A DNA stretch of 7,597 bases, from contig CAKKRO010000247.1 of assembly GCA_919902625.1 (NCBI GenBank), positions 1 to 7,597 on the forward strand. Reading direction: 5' to 3'. Source of the stretch: Nitrosomonadaceae bacterium (GTDB lineage Bacteria > Pseudomonadota > Gammaproteobacteria > Burkholderiales > Nitrosomonadaceae). A program made the position numbers and the translations under genes. The notes under the pieces are model-generated. The model was not told the DNA's origin, made no database searches, and saw only the letters and a program-made list of their open reading frames with translations. This document shows positions 1 to 5,342 of the stretch, piece by piece. Numbering within the stretch: position 1 is the stretch's first letter; every line of letters starts with the position of its first letter.

Positions 1-13
1 CGGATTTGTTCAT
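1..13 (-). CDS. 5' end of an unidentified gene leaving the window (partial)
   Basis: Only the first four codons are inside the window. They read Met-Asn-Lys-Ser from an ATG at 13-11 and continue past base 1. The call rests on the upstream context: a purine-rich ribosome binding site (AGAAGGGG, 27-20) lies six bases before the ATG, and a near-consensus promoter lies about 57 bases before it. The product cannot be identified from four residues. It follows gpsA in the same direction but appears to be a separate transcription unit. Confidence 0.6.
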
Positions 14-19
14 ATAATT

Positions 20-27
20 CCCCTTCT
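20..27 (-). promoter_or_regulatory. Ribosome binding site of the left-edge gene
   Basis: On the minus strand the sequence AGAAGGGG is followed by a six-base spacer and an ATG at 13-11. This is one of the clearest Shine-Dalgarno sites in the window, and it is the main reason for believing that a gene starts at the edge. Confidence 0.6.
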
Positions 28-69
28 AAGTTAATGGTAATTAAATCACAAGCAATTACTGCAAACGCA

Positions 70-98
70 CTTATATCAAGCTGCCAGCACCTGGTCAA
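70..98 (-). promoter_or_regulatory. Sigma-70-type promoter for the left-edge gene
   Basis: Read on the minus strand there is a -35 box TTGACC (98-93), a spacer of exactly 17 bases, and a -10 box TATAAG (75-70). Each box matches the consensus at five of six positions. Transcription would start near base 63, giving a leader of about 50 bases before the ATG at 13. It faces away from gpsA and fits the start site downstream of it, so I consider it real rather than chance. Confidence 0.6.
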
Positions 99-211
99 GC
101 AAATTAAGGCCTGCCGGCTACATCCTTTTTCTAGTCAATTAGCTGATTTAGAAAGGGCAATTCCTTGACATAAGCTACAAAATTTCATAAAAACAAATAA
201 CTGTGTGCTAA

Positions 212-234
212 AAGTAAAAACTACTTGAAGTTTT
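212..234 (-). terminator. Weak possible terminator after gpsA
   Basis: Seventeen bases past the gpsA stop, the minus strand reads AAAACT, a six-base loop, AGTTTT, and continues into a T-rich stretch. The stem (plus coordinates 217-222 and 229-234) is six base pairs with only one G-C pair, so it would be unstable. This is the only hairpin-plus-T arrangement visible after the operon. Rho-dependent termination is equally possible. Confidence 0.22.
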
Positions 235-250
235 GCTGCCTGATTTTGCA

Positions 251-1243
251 TCAATAGATTTCTGTTTTCTGTTCGCGATTTAACAACACTTCGACCGCAC
301 TCCGGGCCGACACACCTTCATGAAGGATACTGCAGACAGCCTGTGTGATGGGCATTTCAATATTCAATTGATAACCTAATTGCAACACTGATTGTGCTGT
401 ATGCACACCTTCAGCAACATGCCCCAATTCATTCAAAATATCATTCAATGATTTTCCTTCGGCCAGCATCAACCCCACGCGCCTATTTCGCGATAAATCA
501 CCCGTACTCGTCAGAATTAGATCACCAACTCCAGCCAATCCCATAAAGGTTTCCATACTTCCACCCAAACCAAGTCCCAACCGGGTGATTTCCATCAGCC
601 CTCGTGTAATCAGCGCCGCACGTGCATTATGTCCAAACCCAACACCGTCAGAAATACCTGCTGCTATGGTAATTACATTCTTTACCGCGCCCCCTGTTTC
701 CACACCAATGACATCCTGGCTGGTATAGATACGCAGCCTTGAGCTATGCAACTCAGCCGCTATTTTAGTGGAAAAATCAGCATCTTTGGACGCCAGCGTC
801 AAAGCAGTGGGCAGACCTTGCGCCACTTCTTCTGCGAAACTGGGACCGGACAATACGCCACAGAACGATAATGAAGAAGAATATTCTTCTTCGACCACTT
901 GATGAGGCAAATACGAGGTTTCTGATTCAAACCCTTTACATCCCCAAAGGATAGGCACTCTGATTTTGCTTGCGGCAACAGCACGCAAAGTTTCACGTAA
1001 ACCTGCAATAGGCACCACAATTAAAACAAGATCTACTGCGTTTAACGCTTCATTAAGTACTGATGTGATTTTCAAAGATCGGGGCAATGAATAACCCGGT
1101 AAGAAACTTTGATTAATTCGCTGACTATCCATCTCAACCGCATGATCTGGATCTTTCGTCCACAAACTGATTTGATGACGTGCCGATAAACTAATCGCTA
1201 ATGCTGAACCCCATGCGCCTGCACCCAATACCGCAATTCTCAT
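251..1243 (-). CDS. gpsA: NAD(P)H-dependent glycerol-3-phosphate dehydrogenase
   Basis: Cytoplasmic enzyme that reduces dihydroxyacetone phosphate to sn-glycerol 3-phosphate, the backbone for phospholipids. The product is 330 residues (E. coli: about 339). The dinucleotide-binding loop GAGAWG is at 7-12, the CKGFE motif at 102-106, GPSFAEEV near 133-140, the catalytic lysine in GGAVKN is K188, and GLAGVGDLILT is at 235-245 followed by SRNRR. I chose the ATG at 1243 over a TTG three codons upstream (1252): it gives the standard MRIAVLGAG start and overlaps the TGA of the preceding gene as ATGA, indicating translational coupling. A TTG start would also place its nearest AGG only one base away. 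It is the last gene of the minus-strand operon. All key motifs look intact. Confidence 0.96.
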   Translation of the reverse strand: MRIAVLGAGAWGSALAISLSARHQISLWTKDPDHAVEMDSQRINQSFLPGYSLPRSLKITSVLNEALNAVDLVLIVVPIAGLRETLRAVAASKIRVPILWGCKGFESETSYLPHQVVEEEYSSSLSFCGVLSGPSFAEEVAQGLPTALTLASKDADFSTKIAAELHSSRLRIYTSQDVIGVETGGAVKNVITIAAGISDGVGFGHNARAALITRGLMEITRLGLGLGGSMETFMGLAGVGDLILTSTGDLSRNRRVGLMLAEGKSLNDILNELGHVAEGVHTAQSVLQLGYQLNIEMPITQAVCSILHEGVSARSAVEVLLNREQKTEIY

Positions 1244-1722
1244 GAACCCCAAACCTGATTGACTTTGACATAACCCATCTGCCCATCAAGATGACGTACT
1301 TTTACCCAACCCATCACATCAGAATCCAGCCATTCCATTACGATATTTTCTTCGGCTTGAAATACCAGCTCTGAACTCATATCAGCTGTCTGATAAATAT
1401 CAGCCAGCGGTACCGTCACAATCACATAGCGCTGTTGACTCAACGCTTTCTTTTCAACCCACGCAAGACTACCGCTACTGTCACGCACTTTTGCCCAGCC
1501 ATCAACATTGACCACAATTTCAACCGGAAGATAAAGACTCGCCACATATAGCTTGTCAGCTCTCAGCGATGGTGCGTCATACATGACAGCAGCATTCTCA
1601 GCTATCGAAAAAAATTCCATCTCCGCCGCCGCGTAACTTGAAAGCAGCAACAAGACGCCCATTAGCAAGACACTGATTTTGCTCTTTAACCAGGATGATT
1701 TAATCAACAGACTTTTTATCAT
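1240..1722 (-). CDS. Exported protein with two bacterial SH3-like domains
   Basis: Predicted periplasmic protein of 160 residues with no assigned function. A signal peptide covers about 1-33: a basic start (K3, K8, K13, K15), a hydrophobic stretch at 17-29, and Ala-Ala-Ala just before EMEFF. Two SH3-like repeats follow, roughly 36-97 and 98-158, each ending in a similar block (GWAKVRDSSGSLAWV at 75-89 and GWVKVRHLDGQMGYV at 138-152). Such domains (SH3_3/SH3_4 type) often bind peptidoglycan or act as protein-interaction modules; no catalytic domain is present. The start at 1722 has AAAGGA upstream, with a rather long spacer of about 11 bases. A later in-frame Met at residue 21 would truncate the signal peptide. 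The gene lies 34 bases after secB, and its TGA overlaps the gpsA ATG. A cell-wall role is inference. Confidence 0.85.
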   Translation of the reverse strand: MIKSLLIKSSWLKSKISVLLMGVLLLLSSYAAAEMEFFSIAENAAVMYDAPSLRADKLYVASLYLPVEIVVNVDGWAKVRDSSGSLAWVEKKALSQQRYVIVTVPLADIYQTADMSSELVFQAEENIVMEWLDSDVMGWVKVRHLDGQMGYVKVNQVWGS

Positions 1723-1756
1723 TGATAGGTTTATCCTTTATATTCTCGATTCTCTT

Positions 1757-2188
1757 CTAATTCATTTCTGATTTTTTTTGATGATAGATCGCTTCAAAAT
1801 TTACCGGATTAAGGATGACAGCCGGGAAGCCGGCTCGCGTAACAATATCCGATACAACTTCGCGCAAATAAGGAAAAAGAATATTAGGGCAACCAATACC
1901 CAGCACCGGATCCAATTCTCCATCCGGCAGATTACGAATGCGGAAAATACCCGCTTGCTGAACTTCAACCAAAAACATCATCTTATCTTTAATCTTAGCC
2001 GTCACCGTCACTGTTAACAGTACCTCATACAACCCTTCGTCAATACTTTGGCTCTTGGTTCCGAGTTGCAGATTAATTTCAGGCGTCTCTCTTTCCAGAA
2101 AGATATTGGGTGCATTGGGAATTTCCAAGGATAAATCTCTCACATAGATTTTTTCTATGGCAAAAACTGGCTGTGATTGTTCACTCAT
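1757..2188 (-). CDS. secB: Protein-export chaperone SecB
   Basis: Cytoplasmic homotetrameric chaperone that keeps precursor proteins unfolded and delivers them to SecA at the Sec translocon. The product is 143 residues, slightly shorter than the 155-residue E. coli protein because of a shorter C-terminal tail. Family signatures are clear: SLEIPNAPNIF at 20-30, YEVLLTVTVTA at 54-64, FLVEVQQAGIF at 72-82 (the SecA-contact and core strand region), CPNILFPYLRE at 100-110 and ILNPVNFEAIY at 125-135. The ribosome binding site is modest (AGAG about eight bases before ATG). An eight-adenine run in the coding strand (plus 1772-1779) lies six codons from the stop; slippage there would alter only the tail. 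The tetramer-forming core is complete. Confidence 0.96.
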   Translation of the reverse strand: MSEQSQPVFAIEKIYVRDLSLEIPNAPNIFLERETPEINLQLGTKSQSIDEGLYEVLLTVTVTAKIKDKMMFLVEVQQAGIFRIRNLPDGELDPVLGIGCPNILFPYLREVVSDIVTRAGFPAVILNPVNFEAIYHQKKSEMN

Positions 2189-2263
2189 ATTTACTCTGTT
2201 TAGTATTTAATAAAAAAGTTGGTCAATACAATAACTTTAGCTGAATCAATCCCAATCATACGG
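2189..2263 (-). other. grxC-secB spacer with a possible -35 element
   Basis: At 75 bases this is the longest gap inside the minus-strand operon. It contains TTGACC on the minus strand (2224-2219), but no good -10 box at 16-18 bases; the downstream sequence is a T- and A-rich stretch. A separate secB promoter is therefore possible but not supported. No terminator hairpin is visible, so read-through from grxC is expected. Confidence 0.25.
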
Positions 2264-2521
2264 TCAGGTTGTCAGCAATGCCGTCAACTCACCCTCACGA
2301 TCAAGTTGTGTCAAATCATCATAACCACCCACATGCCTTTCTCCAATGTAAATCTGTGGAACCGTACGGCGACCTGTTTTATCCATCATCTCAGTACGTT
2401 GCGCAGGTTCAAGATCAATACGGATTTTTTCAATATCCTGAATCCCTTTAGAGCGCAACAAATTCTCTGCCATCTTGCAATAAGGACAAAAACCTGTTGT
2501 GTACATAGTCACCTTCGGCAT
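2264..2521 (-). CDS. grxC: Glutaredoxin 3
   Basis: Small cytoplasmic thiol-disulfide oxidoreductase that uses glutathione to reduce protein disulfides and mixed disulfides. It has 85 residues, matching the usual 80-85 for GrxC. The active site is a dithiol CPYC at 12-15, preceded by the VTMYTTGF strand. The cis-proline element TVPQIYIG (about 53-60) and the glutathione-binding GGYDDL (about 65-70) are both present. The ribosome binding site AGGGG (2533-2529, minus strand), seven bases before the ATG, overlaps the TAG stop of the rhodanese gene, and the intergenic gap is only ten bases. Tight coupling with the upstream gene is therefore likely. The secB neighbour is conserved in many proteobacteria. 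Confidence 0.96.
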   Translation of the reverse strand: MPKVTMYTTGFCPYCKMAENLLRSKGIQDIEKIRIDLEPAQRTEMMDKTGRRTVPQIYIGERHVGGYDDLTQLDREGELTALLTT

Positions 2522-2528
2522 TCAATTT

Positions 2529-2533
2529 CCCCT
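2529..2533 (-). promoter_or_regulatory. grxC ribosome binding site overlapping the upstream stop codon
   Basis: AGGGG on the minus strand shares its first two bases with the TAG stop (2534-2532) of the rhodanese-like gene and sits seven bases before the grxC ATG. Ribosomes ending the first gene would release directly on the start site of the second, which suggests coupled translation. Confidence 0.5.
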
Positions 2534-2966
2534 AGCGTTTAACAATAGGCAGACTTGCACGCTTCCATGCATCAATACCGCCCATCAGATTAAATACCTG
2601 AGAAAATCCGTTCTTTTTCAGAACCAAGCTGGCATGATTCGATCGGATACCGCCGCGATATATGACTACGATGGGTTTTTCCTTAAATTTTTGTAACTCA
2701 ACCCAACGCTCCTCAATCTTTTCAGAAGGAACATGCTTTGAGTTTGGCAGATGCCCCGCTGCATACTCGCTATCATCCCGGACATCCAGCACCAATGCAT
2801 CTTGATGATTGATTAATTGTACCGCAACAAGTGTATCTATCTCCTTGACACCTCTCTGTGATACCAGTGGCCACAATAACAATAAGCCGCTGATAATTGC
2901 TGCAACGACAAAGAGTAAATTTTCTAATCTAAGAAGAAAATGATCCTGAAATAATGATAATTCCAT
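2532..2966 (-). CDS. Membrane-anchored rhodanese-fold protein lacking the catalytic cysteine (YibN-like)
   Basis: A 144-residue protein with one N-terminal membrane segment (about 17-35, rich in Leu, Val, Ile) and a single rhodanese domain (about 45-140). The fold is well marked by LVLDVRDDSEYAAGHLP (58-74) and GGIDAWKRASLP near 129-140. The active-site loop normally reads C-x-x-G-x-R-S; here it reads YRGGIRS (103-109), so the sulfur-accepting Cys is Tyr103 (TAT, 2660-2658). The protein has no cysteine anywhere, so persulfide transfer is not possible by the normal mechanism. The position before grxC-secB matches E. coli yibN. The ATG at 2966 is the only reasonable start: an in-frame TAA lies just upstream and no good Shine-Dalgarno site is visible in the A/T-rich leader. 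The biochemical role is unknown; scaffolding or ligand binding is inference. Confidence 0.9.
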   Translation of the reverse strand: MELSLFQDHFLLRLENLLFVVAAIISGLLLLWPLVSQRGVKEIDTLVAVQLINHQDALVLDVRDDSEYAAGHLPNSKHVPSEKIEERWVELQKFKEKPIVVIYRGGIRSNHASLVLKKNGFSQVFNLMGGIDAWKRASLPIVKR

Positions 2967-3008
2967 ATATTTTTATTTTAATTCTTTAAATGTTAATTTT
3001 ATCAGAAA

Positions 3009-3021
3009 CGTGAAAATCACG
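3009..3021. repeat. Short inverted repeat CGTGA-AAA-TCACG
   Basis: A perfect five-base-pair dyad with a three-base centre. It lies 43 bases before the start of the rhodanese-like gene, probably within its leader or core promoter. It could be a small operator or a leader hairpin; it has no T-run and is not a terminator. Its length is close to what AT-rich DNA can produce by chance. Confidence 0.35.
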
Positions 3022-3061
3022 AGGCTCCCATCACTCACCAGTCAAACCTGCACATCTTAAC

Positions 3062-3083
3062 ATTATGCCTGCAAATGCATAAT
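3062..3083. repeat. Inverted repeat ATTATGC-8-GCATAAT
   Basis: Two perfect seven-base arms (3062-3068 and 3077-3083) flank an eight-base centre. The arms repeat with a centre-to-centre spacing of 15 bases, a plausible half-site layout for a dimeric regulator. It sits about 96 bases before the rhodanese-like gene and 213 before gpmA. No known regulator motif is recognised. Confidence 0.35.
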
Positions 3084-3156
3084 AATTAATCTTCGAGTTT
3101 CAATAGCTGCTGCTCCATTTTAACAAAAGAAATATAAATCCAAACCGAATCATCAT

Positions 3157-3185
3157 TTTCCACAAAAAAGTATATTGTATATATT
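3157..3185 (+). promoter_or_regulatory. Candidate gpmA promoter
   Basis: TTTCCA (3157-3162), a 17-base spacer and TATATT (3180-3185) match the sigma-70 consensus at four and five positions respectively. Transcription would start near 3192, leaving a leader of about 100 bases before gpmA. The surroundings are so AT-rich that several other -10-like boxes exist (3185-3190, 3224-3229, 3231-3236), none with a better -35. This is a best guess only. Confidence 0.3.
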
Positions 3186-3215
3186 ATATTCGCACAGAAA
3201 ATCAGTCAGATGCTG

Positions 3216-3277
3216 CATTCCCATATAAAATATAATAAAATATCAGCGTTTTTAACCCGCTTGATAACCATTCCCAT
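3216..3277. repeat. Exact 9-base direct repeat CATTCCCAT upstream of gpmA
   Basis: CATTCCCAT occurs at 3216-3224 and again at 3269-3277, 53 bases apart, both within 80 bases of the gpmA start. The run of three C is distinctive in such AT-rich surroundings. The second copy runs directly into a partial repeat (CATTTTCACAAAAAG, 3275-3289) whose relative lies at 3154-3170. Paired regulator sites are possible but not shown. Confidence 0.45.
3226..3243. repeat. Tandem TAAAATAT repeat at one helical turn
   Basis: TAAAATAT occurs at 3226-3233 and 3236-3243, ten bases start to start. Phased A-tracts like this tend to bend DNA. In such AT-rich sequence the match could be coincidental. Confidence 0.3.
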
Positions 3278-3295
3278 TTTCACAAAAAGATTAAT

Positions 3296-4042
3296 ATGAA
3301 GAAAATTGTTCTCCTGCGACATGGAGAAAGTACCTGGAATAAAGAAAATCGGTTCACTGGCTGGACAGACGTTGATTTAACGCCTAAAGGTTTGCAAGAA
3401 GCTCAAAATGCCGGTCAGCTTTTACGAGAACATGGGTTTGCATTTGATGTTGCCTATACATCCGTTCTCAAACGGGCTATTCGTACTTTATGGATAGTCC
3501 TGGATGAGATGGATCAGATGTGGATTCCAATTCAACACACCTGGCGATTGAATGAAAGGCATTATGGCGCATTACAAGGATTGAACAAAGCCGAGACCGC
3601 TGCAAAATACGGTAACGACCAAGTCTTGATATGGCGGCGCAGCTATGACACCAGGCCACCTGCTTTAACCGCCGATGATGTTCGTTATCCAGGTACAGAT
3701 CCGCGTTATAAGCATTTAACCCATAATGACATCCCCTTGACCGAGTGCCTCAAAGATACGGTTGCAAGATTCTTACCCTACTGGAACACGACTATTGCGC
3801 CTCAGGTTCAAGCCGGTAAAAGTGTCATCATTGCTGCACATGGTAATTCATTAAGAGCACTTGTTAAGTATCTGGATGGTATCTCTGATGACGAGATTCT
3901 AAATTGCAACATACCTACCGGCGTCCCATTAGTTTATGAACTTGATGACAATATGAAACCCATTCAAAACTATTACCTGGGAAATCTATCCGATATTGAA
4001 GAAGCAATGCAGATTGTGGCCAATCAAGGCAGATCCATTTAA
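3296..4042 (+). CDS. gpmA: 2,3-bisphosphoglycerate-dependent phosphoglycerate mutase
   Basis: Cytoplasmic glycolytic/gluconeogenic enzyme interconverting 3- and 2-phosphoglycerate through a phosphohistidine. It has 248 residues (E. coli GpmA: 250). The LRHGES motif at 7-12 supplies the phospho-accepting His9; Glu87 in LNERHYGALQG acts as the acid-base; His182 in AAHGNSLRALV completes the pair; Arg60, Lys98 and Arg114/Arg115 line the substrate pocket. The C-terminal flexible lid tail is present. The start matches the family's usual beginning, with a weak AAAAGA ribosome site. It is the first gene of the plus-strand operon, 15 bases before the EnvC gene. It belongs to the histidine phosphatase superfamily and is unrelated to the cofactor-independent GpmM/GpmI found at the same place in gammaproteobacteria. 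Confidence 0.97.
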   Translation: MKKIVLLRHGESTWNKENRFTGWTDVDLTPKGLQEAQNAGQLLREHGFAFDVAYTSVLKRAIRTLWIVLDEMDQMWIPIQHTWRLNERHYGALQGLNKAETAAKYGNDQVLIWRRSYDTRPPALTADDVRYPGTDPRYKHLTHNDIPLTECLKDTVARFLPYWNTTIAPQVQAGKSVIIAAHGNSLRALVKYLDGISDDEILNCNIPTGVPLVYELDDNMKPIQNYYLGNLSDIEEAMQIVANQGRSI

Positions 4043-4057
4043 AATTGATTCCTATCA

Positions 4058-5296
4058 ATGAATGCTAACGAATGCATTATTTCGAATAAAGCATATCTGG
4101 ACACCAATACGTTTAATTCTATCTATCCCCAATGCTCAAAGCTCATATTGCTCTGCTTTCTGGCCTTTTTTTGCCCGCTGCCGGTCTTCGCGGACAATCA
4201 AGAAAACCTCAAGGCACTCCGCGAGCGCATTCAGGCATTACAAAAAGATCTGGCCAGTAAAGAAACATTAAAACAGGACACATCAGATGCATTGCGGGAA
4301 ACTGAACGCGCCATCGGCAATATTAATCACCGGTTGACCAAACTGATTGAAAATGACCGGCAAGCAAACGAGGATTTCAAACAATTACAAATACAGTACA
4401 AGCAAATTAAAAGTGAAATCGATATTGAACGCACTCAGCTGGAGAAACTTCTTTACCAACAATATATGGGAGGACAACAGGATTACTTGCGACTTATGTT
4501 GAACCAGCAGGACCCCAACCAGATTGCCCGTAATATTCATTACTACAAGCAATTTTCACTGGCGCGCTCGGGCAGCATTAAGAATCTTCAGAATAATCAA
4601 TATAAAATTGAAGTTCTGACCCAGATCAGTCAAAAAAAGAAAGATGAAATCTCTGCTATCCAGAATGAATACGCTACGCAGCGCAAGAACCTTGAACAAG
4701 AAAAAAACAAACACCAGATCATGCTTTCGCAAATATCCGATCAAATTACTCAACAGCAACAAGAGATTAATAAACTCGAGAATGATGAAAAGCGTATAGC
4801 CAGCCTGATCAAAGCGATCAATAAATTACTTGTTCAAGAAAAATCCAAAAACACTCTGATTAACAATAAACTCCCGGATGCTTCTACAGCAGGCGCTTCA
4901 TTCGCATCGCTCAAAGGCAAATTAAATTTACCGGTGCGGGGGAAACTTATGAACAGTTTTGGTGGTCAACGTTCAGGTAAGCATGTAACTTGGAAGGGCC
5001 TGTTTATTCAATCACCTAATGGCAGTGATGTTAAAGCCATATCAGCAGGCCGGGTTGTGTTCGCAGACTGGCTGAGAGGTTTCGGTCATTTGGTGATTCT
5101 GGATCATGGAAATGGCTATATGAGTCTTTATGGCAATAATGAGACACTCCACAAACAAGTAGGTGACCCTGTTCGTGGGGGCGATACGATTGCAACGGTT
5201 GGAAATAGCGGCAGTAATACAGATTCAGGTTTATACTTTGAACTTCGTCACAGAGGTAAGCCGTTTGACCCTTTGACGTGGATAAAAATAGAATGA
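4058..5296 (+). CDS. envC: EnvC-type murein hydrolase activator with degenerate LytM domain
   Basis: Predicted periplasmic activator of cell-separation amidases (AmiA/AmiB/AmiC type). It has 412 residues. An unusually long leader (1-45) carries its hydrophobic core at about 29-44 and ends LPVFA before DNQ. A long coiled coil covers about 47-265, and a LytM/M23 fold about 285-410. The zinc ligands of active M23 peptidases are all replaced: HxxxD is W312...F316, the YAHL histidine is N360, and HxH is G391 and Y393. This matches E. coli EnvC, as do the stretches WKGLFI, GRVVFADWLRGFG and MSLYG. It is therefore an activator, not an enzyme. No Shine-Dalgarno site is visible 5-12 bases before the ATG. 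There is no later in-frame ATG before the signal core, so the start is accepted with some reserve. It follows gpmA by 15 bases. Confidence 0.92.
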   Translation: MNANECIISNKAYLDTNTFNSIYPQCSKLILLCFLAFFCPLPVFADNQENLKALRERIQALQKDLASKETLKQDTSDALRETERAIGNINHRLTKLIENDRQANEDFKQLQIQYKQIKSEIDIERTQLEKLLYQQYMGGQQDYLRLMLNQQDPNQIARNIHYYKQFSLARSGSIKNLQNNQYKIEVLTQISQKKKDEISAIQNEYATQRKNLEQEKNKHQIMLSQISDQITQQQQEINKLENDEKRIASLIKAINKLLVQEKSKNTLINNKLPDASTAGASFASLKGKLNLPVRGKLMNSFGGQRSGKHVTWKGLFIQSPNGSDVKAISAGRVVFADWLRGFGHLVILDHGNGYMSLYGNNETLHKQVGDPVRGGDTIATVGNSGSNTDSGLYFELRHRGKPFDPLTWIKIE

Positions 5297-5330
5297 GCGT
5301 ATTAACCATTTACAAAAATTCGATCAGTGC

Positions 5331-5335
5331 GGAGA
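5331..5335 (+). promoter_or_regulatory. Strong ribosome binding site of ctpA
   Basis: GGAGA sits seven bases before the ATG at 5343. It is the best Shine-Dalgarno site on the plus strand and fixes the ctpA start. It contrasts with the weak sites before gpmA and envC, so ctpA may be translated more strongly than its upstream neighbours from the same message. Confidence 0.55.
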
Positions 5336-5342
5336 TAGCATA

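Larger units (their letters stand above)
14..250. other. Intergenic spacer after gpsA
   Basis: These 237 bases separate the gpsA stop from the start of the next minus-strand gene. They hold the promoter at 70-98, the ribosome binding site at 20-27 and a weak possible gpsA terminator at 212-234. I see no open frame with a credible start, and no tRNA or other structured RNA. Short GC-containing dyads near 84-92 (CCAG/CTGG) overlap the promoter spacer but are too short to call an operator. Confidence 0.5.
2967..3295. other. Divergent control region between the two operons
   Basis: These 329 very AT-rich bases must contain the promoters for both the rhodanese-grxC-secB-gpsA block and the gpmA-envC-ctpA-moeB block. 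I see no credible open frame. Visible contents are two short dyads (3009-3021 and 3062-3083), a candidate gpmA promoter (3157-3185), three pairs of direct repeats on the gpmA side (CATTCCCAT, CATTTTC(C)ACAAAAA(A)G and TAAAATAT) and long A/T runs at 3171-3190 and 3224-3243. On the leftward strand I found only partial promoter matches, such as TTGAAA (3102-3097) with no proper -10 box. Confidence 0.6.

Noticed and set aside
165..193. Plus-strand promoter-like pair TTGACA-17-TAAAAA in the spacer after gpsA
   Set aside because: The -10 box is poor, and it would drive transcription antisense into gpsA with no gene to serve. Treated as chance in AT-rich sequence.
1778..2542. Plus-strand open frames opposite secB and grxC (for example 1778-2017 and 2219-2542)
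   Set aside because: They are antisense to genes with clear family motifs; their translations have no recognisable domain and no good ribosome site.
2532..2966. Pseudogene call for the rhodanese-like gene
   Set aside because: The frame is intact, the domain motifs apart from the catalytic Cys are kept, and the gene is tightly coupled to grxC; loss of one residue does not show decay.
3171..3243. Replication origin or other special AT-rich element in the divergent spacer
   Set aside because: No DnaA-box clusters or iterons of useful length are seen; the AT-richness is adequately explained by two divergent promoters.
4058..5296. Active M23 metallopeptidase for the EnvC gene
   Set aside because: Every zinc-ligand position is substituted (W312, F316, N360, G391, Y393), so a peptidase label would be misleading.
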